Part shown: positions 38,072 through 49,093 of the stretch, one piece after another
Layout of the letters: every line of letters starts with the position of its first letter
Numbering within the stretch: the stretch's first letter is position 1
Source: Hypoxylon rubiginosum
Lineage: Eukaryota; Ascomycota; Sordariomycetes; Xylariales; Hypoxylaceae
Assembly: GCA_902806565.1 (NCBI GenBank)
Contig: CADCXA010000014.1
Location: forward strand, 247,382 to 311,381
Length of the DNA stretch: 64,000 nt
Direction: 5' to 3'
The notes under the pieces: model-generated
Told to the model about the DNA's origin: nothing
The model's database searches: none
Seen by the model: only the letters and a program-made list of their open reading frames with translations
Program-made: the position numbers and the translations under genes

Positions 38072-39676
38072 ATGTCTAAGACGCTACATACGAGGAGAGA
38101 CCCCGCGGTCAACTTCTACTCACCTATAATACCCCTGTCCCTGATATCCTATCTACTGTCTTTCAAAGCTGGGTTAGAGTCCTTATTCTACAGCTCAAAG
38201 CCAAAAGCACCCCCTGAAGAACCCAGAACCGCCTGGGAGCAAGTCACTTCTGAGATTCAACATCGAATCAACCGCCATGAGCAGCACTGGTGGCAGCGCT
38301 CCGGATACGCGCTAGCGGTACTCTTACGAAATGCCGGCTACAGTGACGTAGCGCAGATTAAGATCCTCGAGTTCTTCGCGCGAAGGATCGCGAACAACCT
38401 AGGGGTTACCAACGAGCCAGGTGCACAGCGCTGGAAGAGCTTCATGACTGACGATAACAACCCGATCGAGCTCAGCTGGGATTGGCACACGGGCGTCGAG
38501 AGGCCCACCGTGCGCTTCTCTATCGAGCCCGTCAGCTTGGATGCAGGGGGCCCCAGCGACCCACGCAACGAGCGAGCAGCCCCTGAATTCAAGAAGTCGG
38601 TATTGCAAGCCTTGCCAGATACCGACATGAGCTGGTTTGATCACTTCGAGACTTTCTTCAGCGAGGGGACGGATCGCAATTCAGTTGAGGGACATCCGTC
38701 CAAAGTCTTCTGGGCGTTCGACCTCGGCGAGAAAGAGGTCACGAGCAAAGCTTATTTCTTCCCCGGCTACCGAGCACGGGCTACGAACTCTACCAACCTG
38801 CAAGTCATCTCCGAAGCTATCGTGTCGGCGCCGTCGTGCAAGCCCGAGAAGCTTGGCGCCTTCCACGCTTTCGCAACGTACGTGCACGAGCACGAGAAGT
38901 CGGGCGCCGCACCGTTGGAGCTCGACATGCTGGCCATCGACATGATCGACCCCGGCCAGTCGCGCCTCAAGATCTACTTCCGCAACCGCCAGACCGACTT
39001 CCAATCCGTGCGCGACACCATGACGCTGGGTGGGCGCGTCGCAAATCGCGACATGGATCAGGGGTTAGCCCGTCTGCGGGACCTGTGGGACGCCCTATTC
39101 GAACAGGAAGGCGATAGCGTACCCCTTGGGCGCGCAGACCACCGCACCGCTGGAATCCTCTACAACGTCGAGTTCCGCCTCGGAAGTGTTCAGACGCCTA
39201 AGGCTAAGATTTACATTCCTGTGCGACACTACGCGCGGAGCGACGCGCACATCGTCACGTCGGTGAGCAAGTTCATGGACAGCCAGCGGCACGAGAAGAG
39301 GACGGGCGAGAAAACTGGAGATACCAGGTTGGAACAGACTCCCGCTGAGGGGCAAGATCCGACATCTCCAGCGTCAGCTGCTTATGCCCAGGCCTTGAGC
39401 ACGATCTTGTAAGTTGACGAATCTAGATACACGGAGGATTAGTGGAGATAATCCACTGAATAGAATCTCGTGCAAATGCCGTATGTATGAATCCCTACGC
39501 TAACCCTGGAAAACAGCACCGACGACGCCGTATCCACCAGACGAGGCCTGCATACGTACATAGCGTGCTCGGTCCAGACGGGCGGCGCGTTACGAGTCGT
39601 CTCGTACATCAATCCGCAAGAAGAGAAGCTCAGAAAGCCGGTACCACCGTCGCAGCAGGAGGAGGATTCGCGGTGA
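38072..39676 (+). CDS. Aromatic prenyltransferase, DMATS type
   Basis: Two exons (38072-39408 and 39517-39676) with a 108-bp intron give 498 residues. Without the intron the C-terminal strand is lost; exon 2 supplies TDDAVSTRRGLHTYIACSVQTGGALRVVSYINPQEEKL, the usual end of the fold. Family text includes WWQRSGYALAVLLRNAGYS near the N-terminus, SWDWHTGVERPTVRFSIEP (about 140-160), a KAYFFPGYRARAT strand and IYIPVRHYARSDAHI. DMATS enzymes form an alpha/beta (PT) barrel and move a dimethylallyl group to tryptophan, tyrosine or another aromatic, with no metal-binding DDxxD motif. The N-terminal 45 residues include a hydrophobic patch (IIPLSLISYLLSF) that is longer than usual. The acceptor is unknown. 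Flanked by a nitrilase and a flavin monooxygenase on the same strand. Confidence 0.93.
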
Positions 39677-41965
39677 AAATTTTCTCAATCTGGATCAAAT
39701 CTCACCATTATGGGCTGACGCGAGATATCGTCCGGATCACTTTATTTTTAGCTTAGAGTCAGTCGGAAGAGACGATGATTATGATCTTTTATCCGAGGCC
39801 AAGCAACACAAACTAGAAAGAATTACGTGAAAGGCCTATGTATGTAGTTGGTTGATATTAAGTTCCATGGGATTAGTAATAACGATTACTCATCCGTGCC
39901 GTAGATCTGCATTTTATGGTGAGGGATCGACCCAAGATGGAGGGAAAAAGGGGGAATGCTACATGTATGTGTACGTAGTTTAGTTAGCGGATACGATATT
40001 GCTTACCCCTGCCATTATGGAATGGCCCGGATCCTTTGGAGGAACTGAGATACAAATCTTACTTCTTTACCTAGTTTTGTAGTTGGGTTTTCGTGGCAGC
40101 TTAGAAGGCTTACCTAGAATCATGAATATAAGCAAACACGCGAGTTTCAGAATGACTATAACATTAAGTTAATGCAGTGGCACAGCAGAGCACCAGTAAT
40201 TGCTTGATCATATCATCATTTTGTTGTCTCAGAAAGAGAGCTCACTTGTGTCAGATGCGCACCCACACATCGATTTCGGACATGCTACTTTCTTTAAATG
40301 GGCGAGTTACGCCCGGAATGGTCCCGCGTATTTCAAGCCAATGTTATCGAGGAGTCAATAAGTCATTTCTATTCATTCGGCCGCTCAATAACCCCTTTCC
40401 ACGTGCCTATTCGAGGATGTGGTACCTATGTGTAGTAATTGCTCCCCTTATATCTAAAAGCTATCGTTCCATCCAGATCCTCCACATGGTTGATGTTACA
40501 GTGGCACGGCACCTCTTGCGAATACGCGGCTCGTGTAAGGGATCCGCGAACAACCGACCGGTAGGATCGCGGTCTAGTTCGTATAGCGCTTAGTCACAAT
40601 GGCCAAGTATCTTGGGAAGAGGGTGAAATAGTATACGTGTGAAGGAACAGAGCAACATTGCGACGTGTGGCGGCTTATATAGCAATTATACGGATTATCT
40701 GACATAATCCCTCCTATAGAAAACACCACGGTTACACTCGCGATATGCTTATGTTATAGCCTAGTACGGATTAAGATCTTCCACTGCGAATCCTATAGTG
40801 AACTTGGCCTGTTCTTAAAAGAATCCCAAGGCCAAATCGCTCGGTCTAGCTTGGGACATTTTGATATATTACGCATCAGGGCAAATGTCCTATCCCCGTT
40901 CTTTTAGTCGTAGCGGGATCCCGGATGGAACCGTGGGCTAGTTTCGAACCCGCCTCGCTACTACGATTGTAGTTAGTACTTCGTCCACATTCCCTATTAT
41001 GTAGACGCCGGACGGACACTACTGTAGCCGACCCAACCGACCCCAAGACTTTAACACAGCACAACATGGGTACACTATCTTAGTCTCGTGGGAAGCACGA
41101 TGGTTGCTTATCCCTGAGATCGTAACCCTACCCCTGAGGTTGTGCAGCTATAACACGTGTCCTACAAAATAGCATCTAACTAGTTGAAGGTAAAGTTATT
41201 AAAAAAGGGCAGGAGTTAAAAATAAAATATTAAATATATACTCGTAAGTTATGTGCCGTGTTTAGTTAGAGTATCACAGGTAGGAACTGCCAGAGGTTGT
41301 TCGAAGAGGAATATAAACACATTTGATCTCTATGCATATAAGCGTTTTTTCTTCTTTTTGCCACAGAGGATTGTTATCCCTGAGGTTGAGAGGGGGTTAA
41401 AGACGGTTCCTGCTGACGCCTAGAGGCTTGGCTATGCTCTCGCATTACATATGCACACAGGGTTATTCCTCATGGCTCGATGATAGTCAGTTATAGAGTT
41501 CTATTTACTACCTATTATGGTTTGCACTTGATTGCGCCATGCCACGTTGTAAATAAGCTTGAATCCATCGCCATTTTCTCCGTGGTAAGCAATGATGCGG
41601 TGAGATGAGTCAACCATGGTAAGCATCATCATATCCTTATTATTACCTAATAACTAACATGCGATATTCCTTCACCGAATCCATATCCACAAAATGGGGA
41701 CCAAAAGGAATGCATTTTAATGAAGCCGGTTTTCGTCGAGATGCATTAGATCCTTTATTTGGCCACATTCGGAAACACTCATGTCGCCTCGCTATTAGCT
41801 TCGACGCGGTTGATTTGTAACCAAGCCATTTTCAAAAATAGTTCAAGGTGAAATGGAATTAAGCTAGATGTACATATCATGTAGTCTCTTACTATAATTC
41901 TAAGATTTACTACACATTCACTCATCTTTGTCTTTGACTAACCCTCTCATTTGATCCTGGACACG
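39677..41965. other. Long intergenic region inside the metabolite locus
   Basis: About 2.3 kb, low GC, with no supported gene. Frames at 40177-40593 and 40876-41067 show no recognisable product or splice structure. A patch near 41660-41815 reads SFTESISTKWGPKGMHFNEAGFRRDALDPLFGH in one frame and could be a gene scrap. The size of the gap between two cluster genes suggests a lost or eroded gene. Confidence 0.4.
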
Positions 41966-43964
41966 ATGGACCCCCTTCGGGAGAACGCAATCTACAACGA
42001 ACGGTTTGTCAAGGTGATCTGCGTCGGTGCTGGTGCATCTGGCATCCTCTTGGCTTACAAGCTGAAGCGTTCTTTCAGCAATTACTCTCTGAGTGTACAG
42101 TTACCCGGCTCAAATATGGGATAATACGAGTACTGACATTCTGGCTCAGATATATGATAAGAATCCAGAGATTAGCGGGACGTGGTTTGAGAATAGATAT
42201 CCTGGATGTGCATGTGACGTCCCTTCACACAACTACACGTACTCATTCGAGCCAAAACCAGACTTCTCATCTGTGTATGCCGGCTCGAAAGAGATTAAGG
42301 GGTACTTTCAAGAGTTCGTTGCCAAGTATGACTTACAACAATTCATCAAGACGTCCCATCTCGTAACGGAGACTCAGTGGAGCGAGGATAAAGGGCAATG
42401 GGAAGTAAAGGTGGAAGATCTCTCGACTGGCAAAATCATTTATGACTGGTGCCATATCTTGATTCATGCCACAGGCTATCTGAACAAGCCGGCATGGCCT
42501 AAAATTCCTGGCCTCGAAAGCTATAAGGGCACTAAGCTTCACAGCGCAGACTATGATGAGAGTGTGTCTCTGGAGGGTAAGACTGTTCTCCTGATAGGGG
42601 CCGGATCTTCAGCTGTGCAGATATTGCCAGCCATCCAGCCAATTGTCAAGCGGGCAAAGATCTTCATCCGGTCACCCGTCTGGGTTTTGCCCGACATCAG
42701 CTCCGAAAGTGGCAAGTACAGTTCCGAGCAGATCCAGAAGTTTGTGAGCGACCCCCGGGCTGTCTTAGAGCTGCGGCAGGACAATGAGAGAACTATGAAC
42801 AGCATATTCAGTAAGTCGGCCAGCAATTACCCCTTTTAGTGTCCTCGGCAAGTACAAGACTGATTTATTCGTTAGCTATGTACATGAAGGATACTATTCT
42901 ACAGGAGCAATGCAAGAACCTTCTTACCTCAACGACGAAAAAGCTTCTCCAAGATGAAGAGATGGAACGGCGTTTAATTCCTGACTTTGCTGTTGGGTGC
43001 AAGCGCGTAATCCCGTCTGGGTACAAGTATCTCACGGTGAGTTCGAAACCTTTCTCGTCAAATTAGATGAAAACTCTTATTAATACGAAACCACAAGACA
43101 CTCAAGAAGAAGAACATTGACGTAGTGTACTCTGGTGTGGCTTCCTTCACAGAAGATGGCTGTATTAGCGACGATGGCCGGTCGCATAAAGGAGACGTCA
43201 TCATCTGCGCAACCGGGTTCAATACCTCCTATGTGCCCAGCTACCCCGTGCTAGCGGACGGGCGCAACCTACAAGACGAGTGGAAAGAGTCCATCATGGG
43301 CTACATGGGCGTCGGCATAAGCGAGTTCCCCAGCACGCTCACCTTCCTGGGGCCGTACACGCCAGTATCCAATGGACCAACGCTCATCGCCATCGAGGCG
43401 CAGGCCGACTACATCTGCTCCTTCATCGACCGCTACCAGAGCGAGCCCGCGGTCCACAGCTTCCGCCCCCGGCGCGCGGCCTGCGAGGACTTCAAGCGGC
43501 ACGTCGCATCGGCCATGGAGCGCCTCGTCTGGACGGACCGGTGCCGCAACTCGCACAACAACCACGCCGTGGGCGGGCGCGTGCCGACCACGTGGCCGGG
43601 CTCCACGCTGCACTACCTCGAGGCCATGCGCGAGCCCCGCGTCGAGGACTGGGAGTTCCGGTACCGGGGCAACCGCTTCGCCTGGCTCGGCGACGGCGTC
43701 TCGCAGACCGAGTGGGACCCCACGTCCGACCTCGCGTACTACATCCGGGAGGCCGACGACGGCCCGCCGGGCAGCCGGAGGGGCCGGGCGCTGGCGGTTG
43801 CGAAGACGGGGACGCAGCCTCCGAGGCCGCTTCACCGACAGCCGAAGCTCGCTATGGCTGAGGAAAAGCCTAAGGTCACCGAAAATGAGATTCTTGTGAA
43901 TGGGGTTTCCGTGAAAGGGGATAAAGTGAATGGGACGCTTGTCAATGGCTTGCATAATAGCTGA
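41966..43964 (+). CDS. FAD/NADPH-dependent monooxygenase (FMO/Baeyer-Villiger type)
   Basis: Four exons (41966-42094, 42150-42810, 42876-43036, 43098-43964) with introns of 55-65 bp give 605 residues. The FAD Rossmann motif is CVGAGASG (20-26); the NADPH motif is LLIGAGSSAVQ (about 188-198). Between them are GTWFENRYPGCACDVPSHNYTYSFEP, typical of class B flavin monooxygenases, and the fingerprint region PGLESYKGTKLHSADYD, where the usual final Trp is Tyr. ATGFNTSY closes the core. The last 60 residues form a low-complexity tail with repeated NG pairs. The closest style is the fungal sterigmatocystin-type (StcW/AflW-like) oxygenases. It probably inserts oxygen into an intermediate of the local pathway. 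The second half is much GC-richer than the first. Confidence 0.9.
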
Positions 43965-44767
43965 ACAGAGAGAGATATTTGTGATACGCGTTTCTATCTT
44001 CGCCTACCCAGATATATAACACTCCTATCATCAATATACAGTCGTATCCTTATTTCCTTTTAATTCATGCAATGATATGAACTAATATATATCCGTCGGT
44101 AGTTAAGATCATGAATTATTTCATAGAAGCAGAACATCTATTTGGATTTGTACTTTGCTGGCCCTGTATCTACATCTAAGTATGTATTACCTCCTAGAAG
44201 TAGTTGATATTAGCCAGTGAGCTTACTTCTACCTGTTTTATAGTTCTAAAATGCTGGTTTCTCAAATTTCAATCCTGAAAGCCATCTGGGACCACTACGA
44301 ATAGAGTCCTCACTGTCTTTCTTATCCTCGTGTAGAGCTTATTAGTAACCGATGGTGACGTGCGCCATAGAATAAGTACCTCGTAGAGTATGTACTATAA
44401 GCCATTGCCCCCTGCCTCTTAGTACTCGTATCATCACGAGGCCAACCATATAATAGGGGTAGCAGCTATGAGGTAGTTATTCAAAGAGCTATGAATCCAA
44501 CAGCTGCCGACTGTAGGTAACTATTTACCTAAGGTATACATAGAGCGAGGAATAAAGGGACTCACCTATCCCTGGTCTTTCTCTTACCGATTTTCCCTAC
44601 CTCCCGTCTCCTAACAGGAGGTATGGTATGAGGGGTGAAGGGCATTGTCTCTAATGCCTACCCAGGGACCTCTCATTCAAACTGGCTGGTTCCCCTTCAT
44701 GCACCAACTATTTCTGATATTCTCTTCACCATACTACTACTCAAACCACCTAATTCCTACTTTCATG
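43965..44767. other. Intergenic, no gene supported
   Basis: About 800 bases of AT-leaning sequence between the monooxygenase and the SDR relic. Nothing recognised. Confidence 0.5.
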
Positions 44768-44956
44768 ATGACCTCCATGGAATCCGTCTTGATCACAGGC
44801 TGCAGCGATGGTAGCATTGGTTCTTTGGCGTTGACTGTCTAGCAACGTACCTAGGTAGATATCAAGTTTTTTGATACAGCTCGTAATTACTCCAAGATTT
44901 CTTATCTCACTGGTCTCCCTAATGTAACATTGCTTAGGCTTGACGTCGTCGATTCG

Positions 44957-45125
44957 AGTCACGAAAAAATCGTGTTACGTAAGCAGGCAGAGCACTCTGA
45001 GCTGCGGCTTACTTAATCAGTCGATCAACTATACATGTAGATTCCCTATCCCAGAATAGGACTCTATAACCGAGACTTTAATAGTAAGCTTGTAAATGAC
45101 TTTTGGGATCTTTAAATTGGTAAAA
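44957..45125. mobile_element. MITE-like element, copy A (169 bp)
   Basis: Interrupts the SDR relic between its LDVVDS and DIKAAVE segments. It shares, in order, many blocks with copy B at 45666-45814: GTCACGA, AAAATCGTGTTACGTAAGC, GCTTAC(C/T)TAATCAG, GACTT and a GG(T/G)ATCT...TTAA(C/T)TGGT end. Two internal hairpins are possible: CACGA...TCGTG, and GTAAGC...GCTTAC. The 3' end, AATTGGTAAAA, differs from copy B's AACTGGTGACA only by C-to-T and G-to-A changes. A short flanking repeat (TTCG/CTCG) may be a worn target-site duplication. No coding capacity. Confidence 0.65.
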
Positions 45126-45665
45126 CCTCGGCCGATATCAAGGCCGCTGTTGAGATAGTTAACAAGCAAACAAGAGGCACATTGAATTGAACTACCTCGT
45201 CGGCAATGCTGGACGTAATTATTTCATGCCTATTCTGGATGAGGACCTAGACAAGGTCAGAAGCCTCTCTGAGAATAACTTCTTAAGTCCAATAGCTCTT
45301 CCGCAAATATTTTCTCATTTGCCCATTAAAGCTGGGGGCATGGCGGTATACATAACCTCAATTTCCGGATACCTCAACATCCCGTATATGGGTAGTGCCC
45401 TTCCGTGCATTCCTGATTCTAACATAGAAATAGAACTAACAACAGTTCTGAAGGAACATATTCGGCATCCGAGAGGTCCTTGGAGGTTGTAGCCAATACG
45501 TTGCGGCTTAAATTAACCCCCTTCGACGTGGACGTGCTTGAAGTAGGTAGTTACAAGGGCAGTCGGAACCATGGGCCAGACTTAATTCGGCGATATTCCT
45601 CTTTACTCTATTTACGAGGAAATCAAGGATACCATTGCGAGCAGGGCCCAAGGCAACGACGAGCT

Positions 45666-45814
45666 GTCACGAGAAAATCGTGTTACGTAAGCGTAGCACG
45701 GAGAGGACCGCTTACCTAATCAGCTGACCGACTATAGGGTATGTAAGTCCTCTATCTCCTTAAAATTTTTGCCTTTAATATACTAAGACTTCTGGTATCT
45801 CTTAACTGGTGACA
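45666..45814. mobile_element. MITE-like element, copy B (149 bp)
   Basis: Begins TGTCACGAG and ends CTGGTGACA, an imperfect terminal inverted repeat (one mismatch over nine bases), flanked on both sides by CGAGC, a likely 5-bp target-site duplication. It splits the SDR relic between NDEL and MEYAKAVV. It carries the same two internal hairpins as copy A. It is too short to encode a transposase, so any movement would depend on a partner elsewhere. An alternative reading is an introner-like element, since GTAAGC and CTAATCAG resemble splice signals. Confidence 0.68.
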
Positions 45815-45893
45815 CGAGCTACCTAGGATAGAAACCATGGAGTATGCCAAAGCGGTTGTGGACGAAATCATAAAACACACTACAGGATTCTAA

Positions 45894-47060
45894 CACGACA
45901 CAAAATAAACACGACGGCGACAATAGTGTCGCAATCCGCTATGACAGGTTTCTTATTCTCTTCACTCCCTACAGATGTGCTAACCAAAGATAGGATGTCG
46001 GCGCTGTTATAGGAACTGGGCTTGATGCATTAGCTAAATGATACAGAGCAGTGAGATCTGTGAAACTTTTGGAAGACCCTGGCAGCATTCATTCACTATT
46101 CTGCTTCTAATCGAACTCCGTCTCAGTGTCCGAATTAATTTAACGAATGCTATGTAGATGAATTGAATATCGGTCTACGGGCTCCTATCAAGAAGGGACA
46201 GGCTCCTGAATATTATCACTAAGTCAGTTATAAGATCCGGCTTCTCCTCCGTGAGTGGTGGTAGTCGCGAAATCTAACTGGATTTAACTGCACGGATCTT
46301 TCATCAAGACAAATCCACACCGATGCACTTAGTGTGGTGTGGTAGGCAGGGCTATTGATTTGTGTGATGATATACTAGCTTTCGGTTTTCGGACCCCTTT
46401 AGGCAGGGCTCGTTTTGGCTACGTCCCTCGGTAAGTAGGTACCTAGGTACTTACCTGCTCACATCTAATTCATGAATCATTCGGGTGTAATTTGATCTCC
46501 GAAATATGATTGGATGTGCCAAAGCCAAAGATGAATCGTTATCTTGCTCCCCGATCTGCAAAGGTAATGGTGTGTAAGGATGAATTGAGACTGGCCGTTG
46601 ATGCTTTTCTTGCTGCATGCAGTTCTGCCTGCTGCATTTTTCTTAACACATGATCGTGAGGCTATGACACGACAAAAGATAAGGAGTTAGCATTCAACAA
46701 CGTCTGATAGTGATTACTGGGCATGTCACTAGTAGATACATTGGCCTACCTATCAGATGTTCAATCGGCCCCCCTAAAAGCTCGAAGGATTCCGAGACGA
46801 GAGGTGCATATGATATGATCTCGCTCACGTCAGATTAGGCACATATATGCACAACATTCACCACCACCATTTAGCGATACGCTATAGCTAGATCAGCCAA
46901 GTGCGAGATCTGTATCCCACAGGCGCACTGAGTTTGGCTATAATATTTCCCACTAACCCCAGCTGATTGAAGTTCAAATTGCAAGAAAAACAATCATTCA
47001 GCTTCTCGACTCAAAACTGCTTGAAATTCAGCCCGATCAAAGTTATTATTGCTTTCGCCA
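45894..47060. other. Intergenic, no gene supported
   Basis: About 1.17 kb with one TACCTAGGTA palindrome (46440-46449). No coding region recognised. Confidence 0.5.
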
Positions 47061-49093
47061 ATGTCGTTCATGTACTTAAACCAGCTTATTGGCGATGAGA
47101 GTCTCCATCTAGTATTATTCTTACTTGTCACTGGAGTATTCGTGTACACCGAGCTCAGCACATGGCATGTATGTGTTAAATCTATACGGTTCTCTAAACT
47201 GATAGCCTAATCATTCCATATAGCCTCTTCTGCTTCCAACTTACATGAGGACCAAGTCTTTTGGCTCCAGATTCACGTCGACAATCAAAGATTATGTCGG
47301 TATTCCTATATCGACCTTGGCCTAACTCAAAGAGTTTTACCCCCGCTCATACTTCTTAGCGATCCGGAAAATACTATAAGCCATGGAATCCGATTAGTCC
47401 TGTAATAATCGTGTCCACAAAGAAGCAGATAGCTGAACTCAGTGAGGCAGCATGTCTTTCTCAGCGGGCTGTATATGCGGATGTAACTCCATCTTGGTCC
47501 AAGCAATATCAAAAGCACAGTACTAATGAACTCTAGATGTTTGGTTTCAAGCATACGATGAACAAGTTCGAGCATAATACAGTGGACCATAAGCTAATTA
47601 GGACACGGCTATATAGCCGCCTTCTTCAAGTCAACGGACCCATTCATTTGAATGCTCTCTACCCACATCTTCTCGCCCGATTGGAAGTCAGTTTGACTAA
47701 AGTGCTTCATGTTGGAGGTGCTTCGAATGGTGAGACACTAGGCAAGGGCACTGTTGGACCATAGTATTTACTAAGATATGAACTAGGTGACGTCTCCTTA
47801 CCAATTGCGCAGACATTGCGCCAGCTGATGTCGAATATTATGGGCTTTATGTTCTTCGGTGAAAGCTTATGTAGGTGAAACCTATGCGGAATATCATTAT
47901 AAGTAATCTATGTTAACTTCTAATGTAGCGTCGGATGAAGAGTTTTCTAGTGCAATCTTCCGTTATCCTCAGGAAATAGTTAAGTGCATGGCTGCTTTCC
48001 AAGTAACGCCCTCCATAATGTCATCGTATGTCTGCTATCTCTAAATATCCATTTTCCTTTGCTCAATTAGCAAAATCGGGTATCCTAACTTCCGTCAGTG
48101 TTGTACATGCAATCCTTACGAACCGCGGCAAGGCCATGCATCTAATCCAGAAGCGGCTTTCTGATTGCATGGGTGAGGGCCGTTTGTCTTGGGACGAACC
48201 AGAGCATATCAAACGTGTAATTCCCCCCTCCGTGAGATACTTGAGGATACAAGTAGGTACTAATGTGTTTTCTGCTAGTTCACTATACTTCACAATATGA
48301 CTGAACTTACAGAGAGCAGCGATTACTGGAACCCCGAGCTTCTCTCACAGTCTCTCCTGGGGATTTGGTTCGCCGCTTCTCACCAGCCTTGGATGAGCTC
48401 ACACTTCATTATACTGGAACTTTGCGCACGAAAGGAGTGGCAGGATACGCTTCGTCAAGAACTACAACAGCACTATCCGCTAGACTATAAAAGTTTAGAA
48501 CAACTGCCTCTTCTAGATGGCTTTATCAAGGAGACAATACGACTGAATCCGCTAGACACACGTATGAATGCCTTGACCAGGTTTCTTGACATTTCTTATT
48601 ACGATAGAGTACGCTAACCATAAGAACAGTTGCTATACGCAGAAAGGCACTAGAGCCGTACACCTTCTCTAACGGTTCTGTATCCGTACCCTCTGGCTCG
48701 ACCGTCTGCGTATCATCGTATGACCTCATGCACAATCCGGAAACTTATGTGCAGCCAGATTCTTTCGATCCTTCTCGGTTTCTAAAACAGAGCCTAAATG
48801 GCCAACAAAGAAGATTCACCGAAGTCTCGGAGACATTTCCGATCTGGGGTTATGGATCTCTTGCGTGGTACGTAGTCCATTGCAAGTATCATTGCTTGCC
48901 TGTTACTTACTGACCGTGTGTTCAACATAGCCCCGGCCGATTCCATGCATCGCTGACAATCAAGATGCTACTGTCTCAGCTACTTCTACGGTATGAAATG
49001 AAGCTTGAGGACGAGAAAGCTCGAACAAAGTGGTCTTGGGAAACATTCACCATGCCATACGAATCCACCCGAGTTGTTTTCAGTCCGCTATAA
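47061..49093 (+). pseudogene. Cytochrome P450, nearly complete but with two premature stops
   Basis: Exon 1 (47061-47168) encodes an N-terminal membrane anchor, MSFMYLNQLIGDESLHLVLFLLVTGVFVY. Many short introns follow. Core P450 parts are seen: the FKHTMNKFEHN region, the helix I region around LLGIWFAASHQP, the ExxR motif in FIKETIRLNPLDT, FDPSRF, and the haem loop FPIWGYGSLA-CPGRFHAS, with the haem Cys codon split by an intron of about 60 bp. The end is STRVVFSPL, stop 49091-49093. Two TAG codons break the frame at 47357-47359 and 47534-47536; both fit CAG changed to TAG. The exon 2/3 join (47299 to about 47333) is also unresolved. Otherwise splice phases still work, so loss is recent. It was probably an endoplasmic-reticulum oxygenase of the local pathway. 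Confidence 0.78.

Larger units (their letters stand above)
44768..45893 (+). pseudogene. Ayr1-like short-chain dehydrogenase, interrupted relic
   Basis: Pieces of one SDR appear in order: the cofactor motif VLITGCSDGSIGS (from about 44783), TARN/LPNVTLLRLDVVDS, then after an insertion DIKAAVEIVNKQT, NAGRNYFMPILDEDLDK (in another frame), ITSISGYLNIPYMGS with the catalytic-region strand, LYSIYEEIKDTIASRAQGNDEL, and after a second insertion MEYAKAVVDEIIKHT and a stop at 45891-45893. The order and text match Ayr1-type (1-acyl-DHAP reductase-like) SDRs. There are several frameshifts and in-frame stops (such as TAG after the first glycine motif, about 44838-44840). The two insertions are copies of one MITE-like element. 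It was probably a reductase of the local pathway. Confidence 0.78.

Noticed and set aside
40870..41000. Possible tRNA with a TTCGAA-type T loop near 40944
   Set aside because: The flanking bases do not form the T stem, and no acceptor or D arm could be paired on either strand.
43269..43955. Long open frames on the minus strand and in other plus frames over the end of the monooxygenase gene
   Set aside because: They result from high third-position GC in the real exon; products are Arg/Pro/Ala-rich with no family features.
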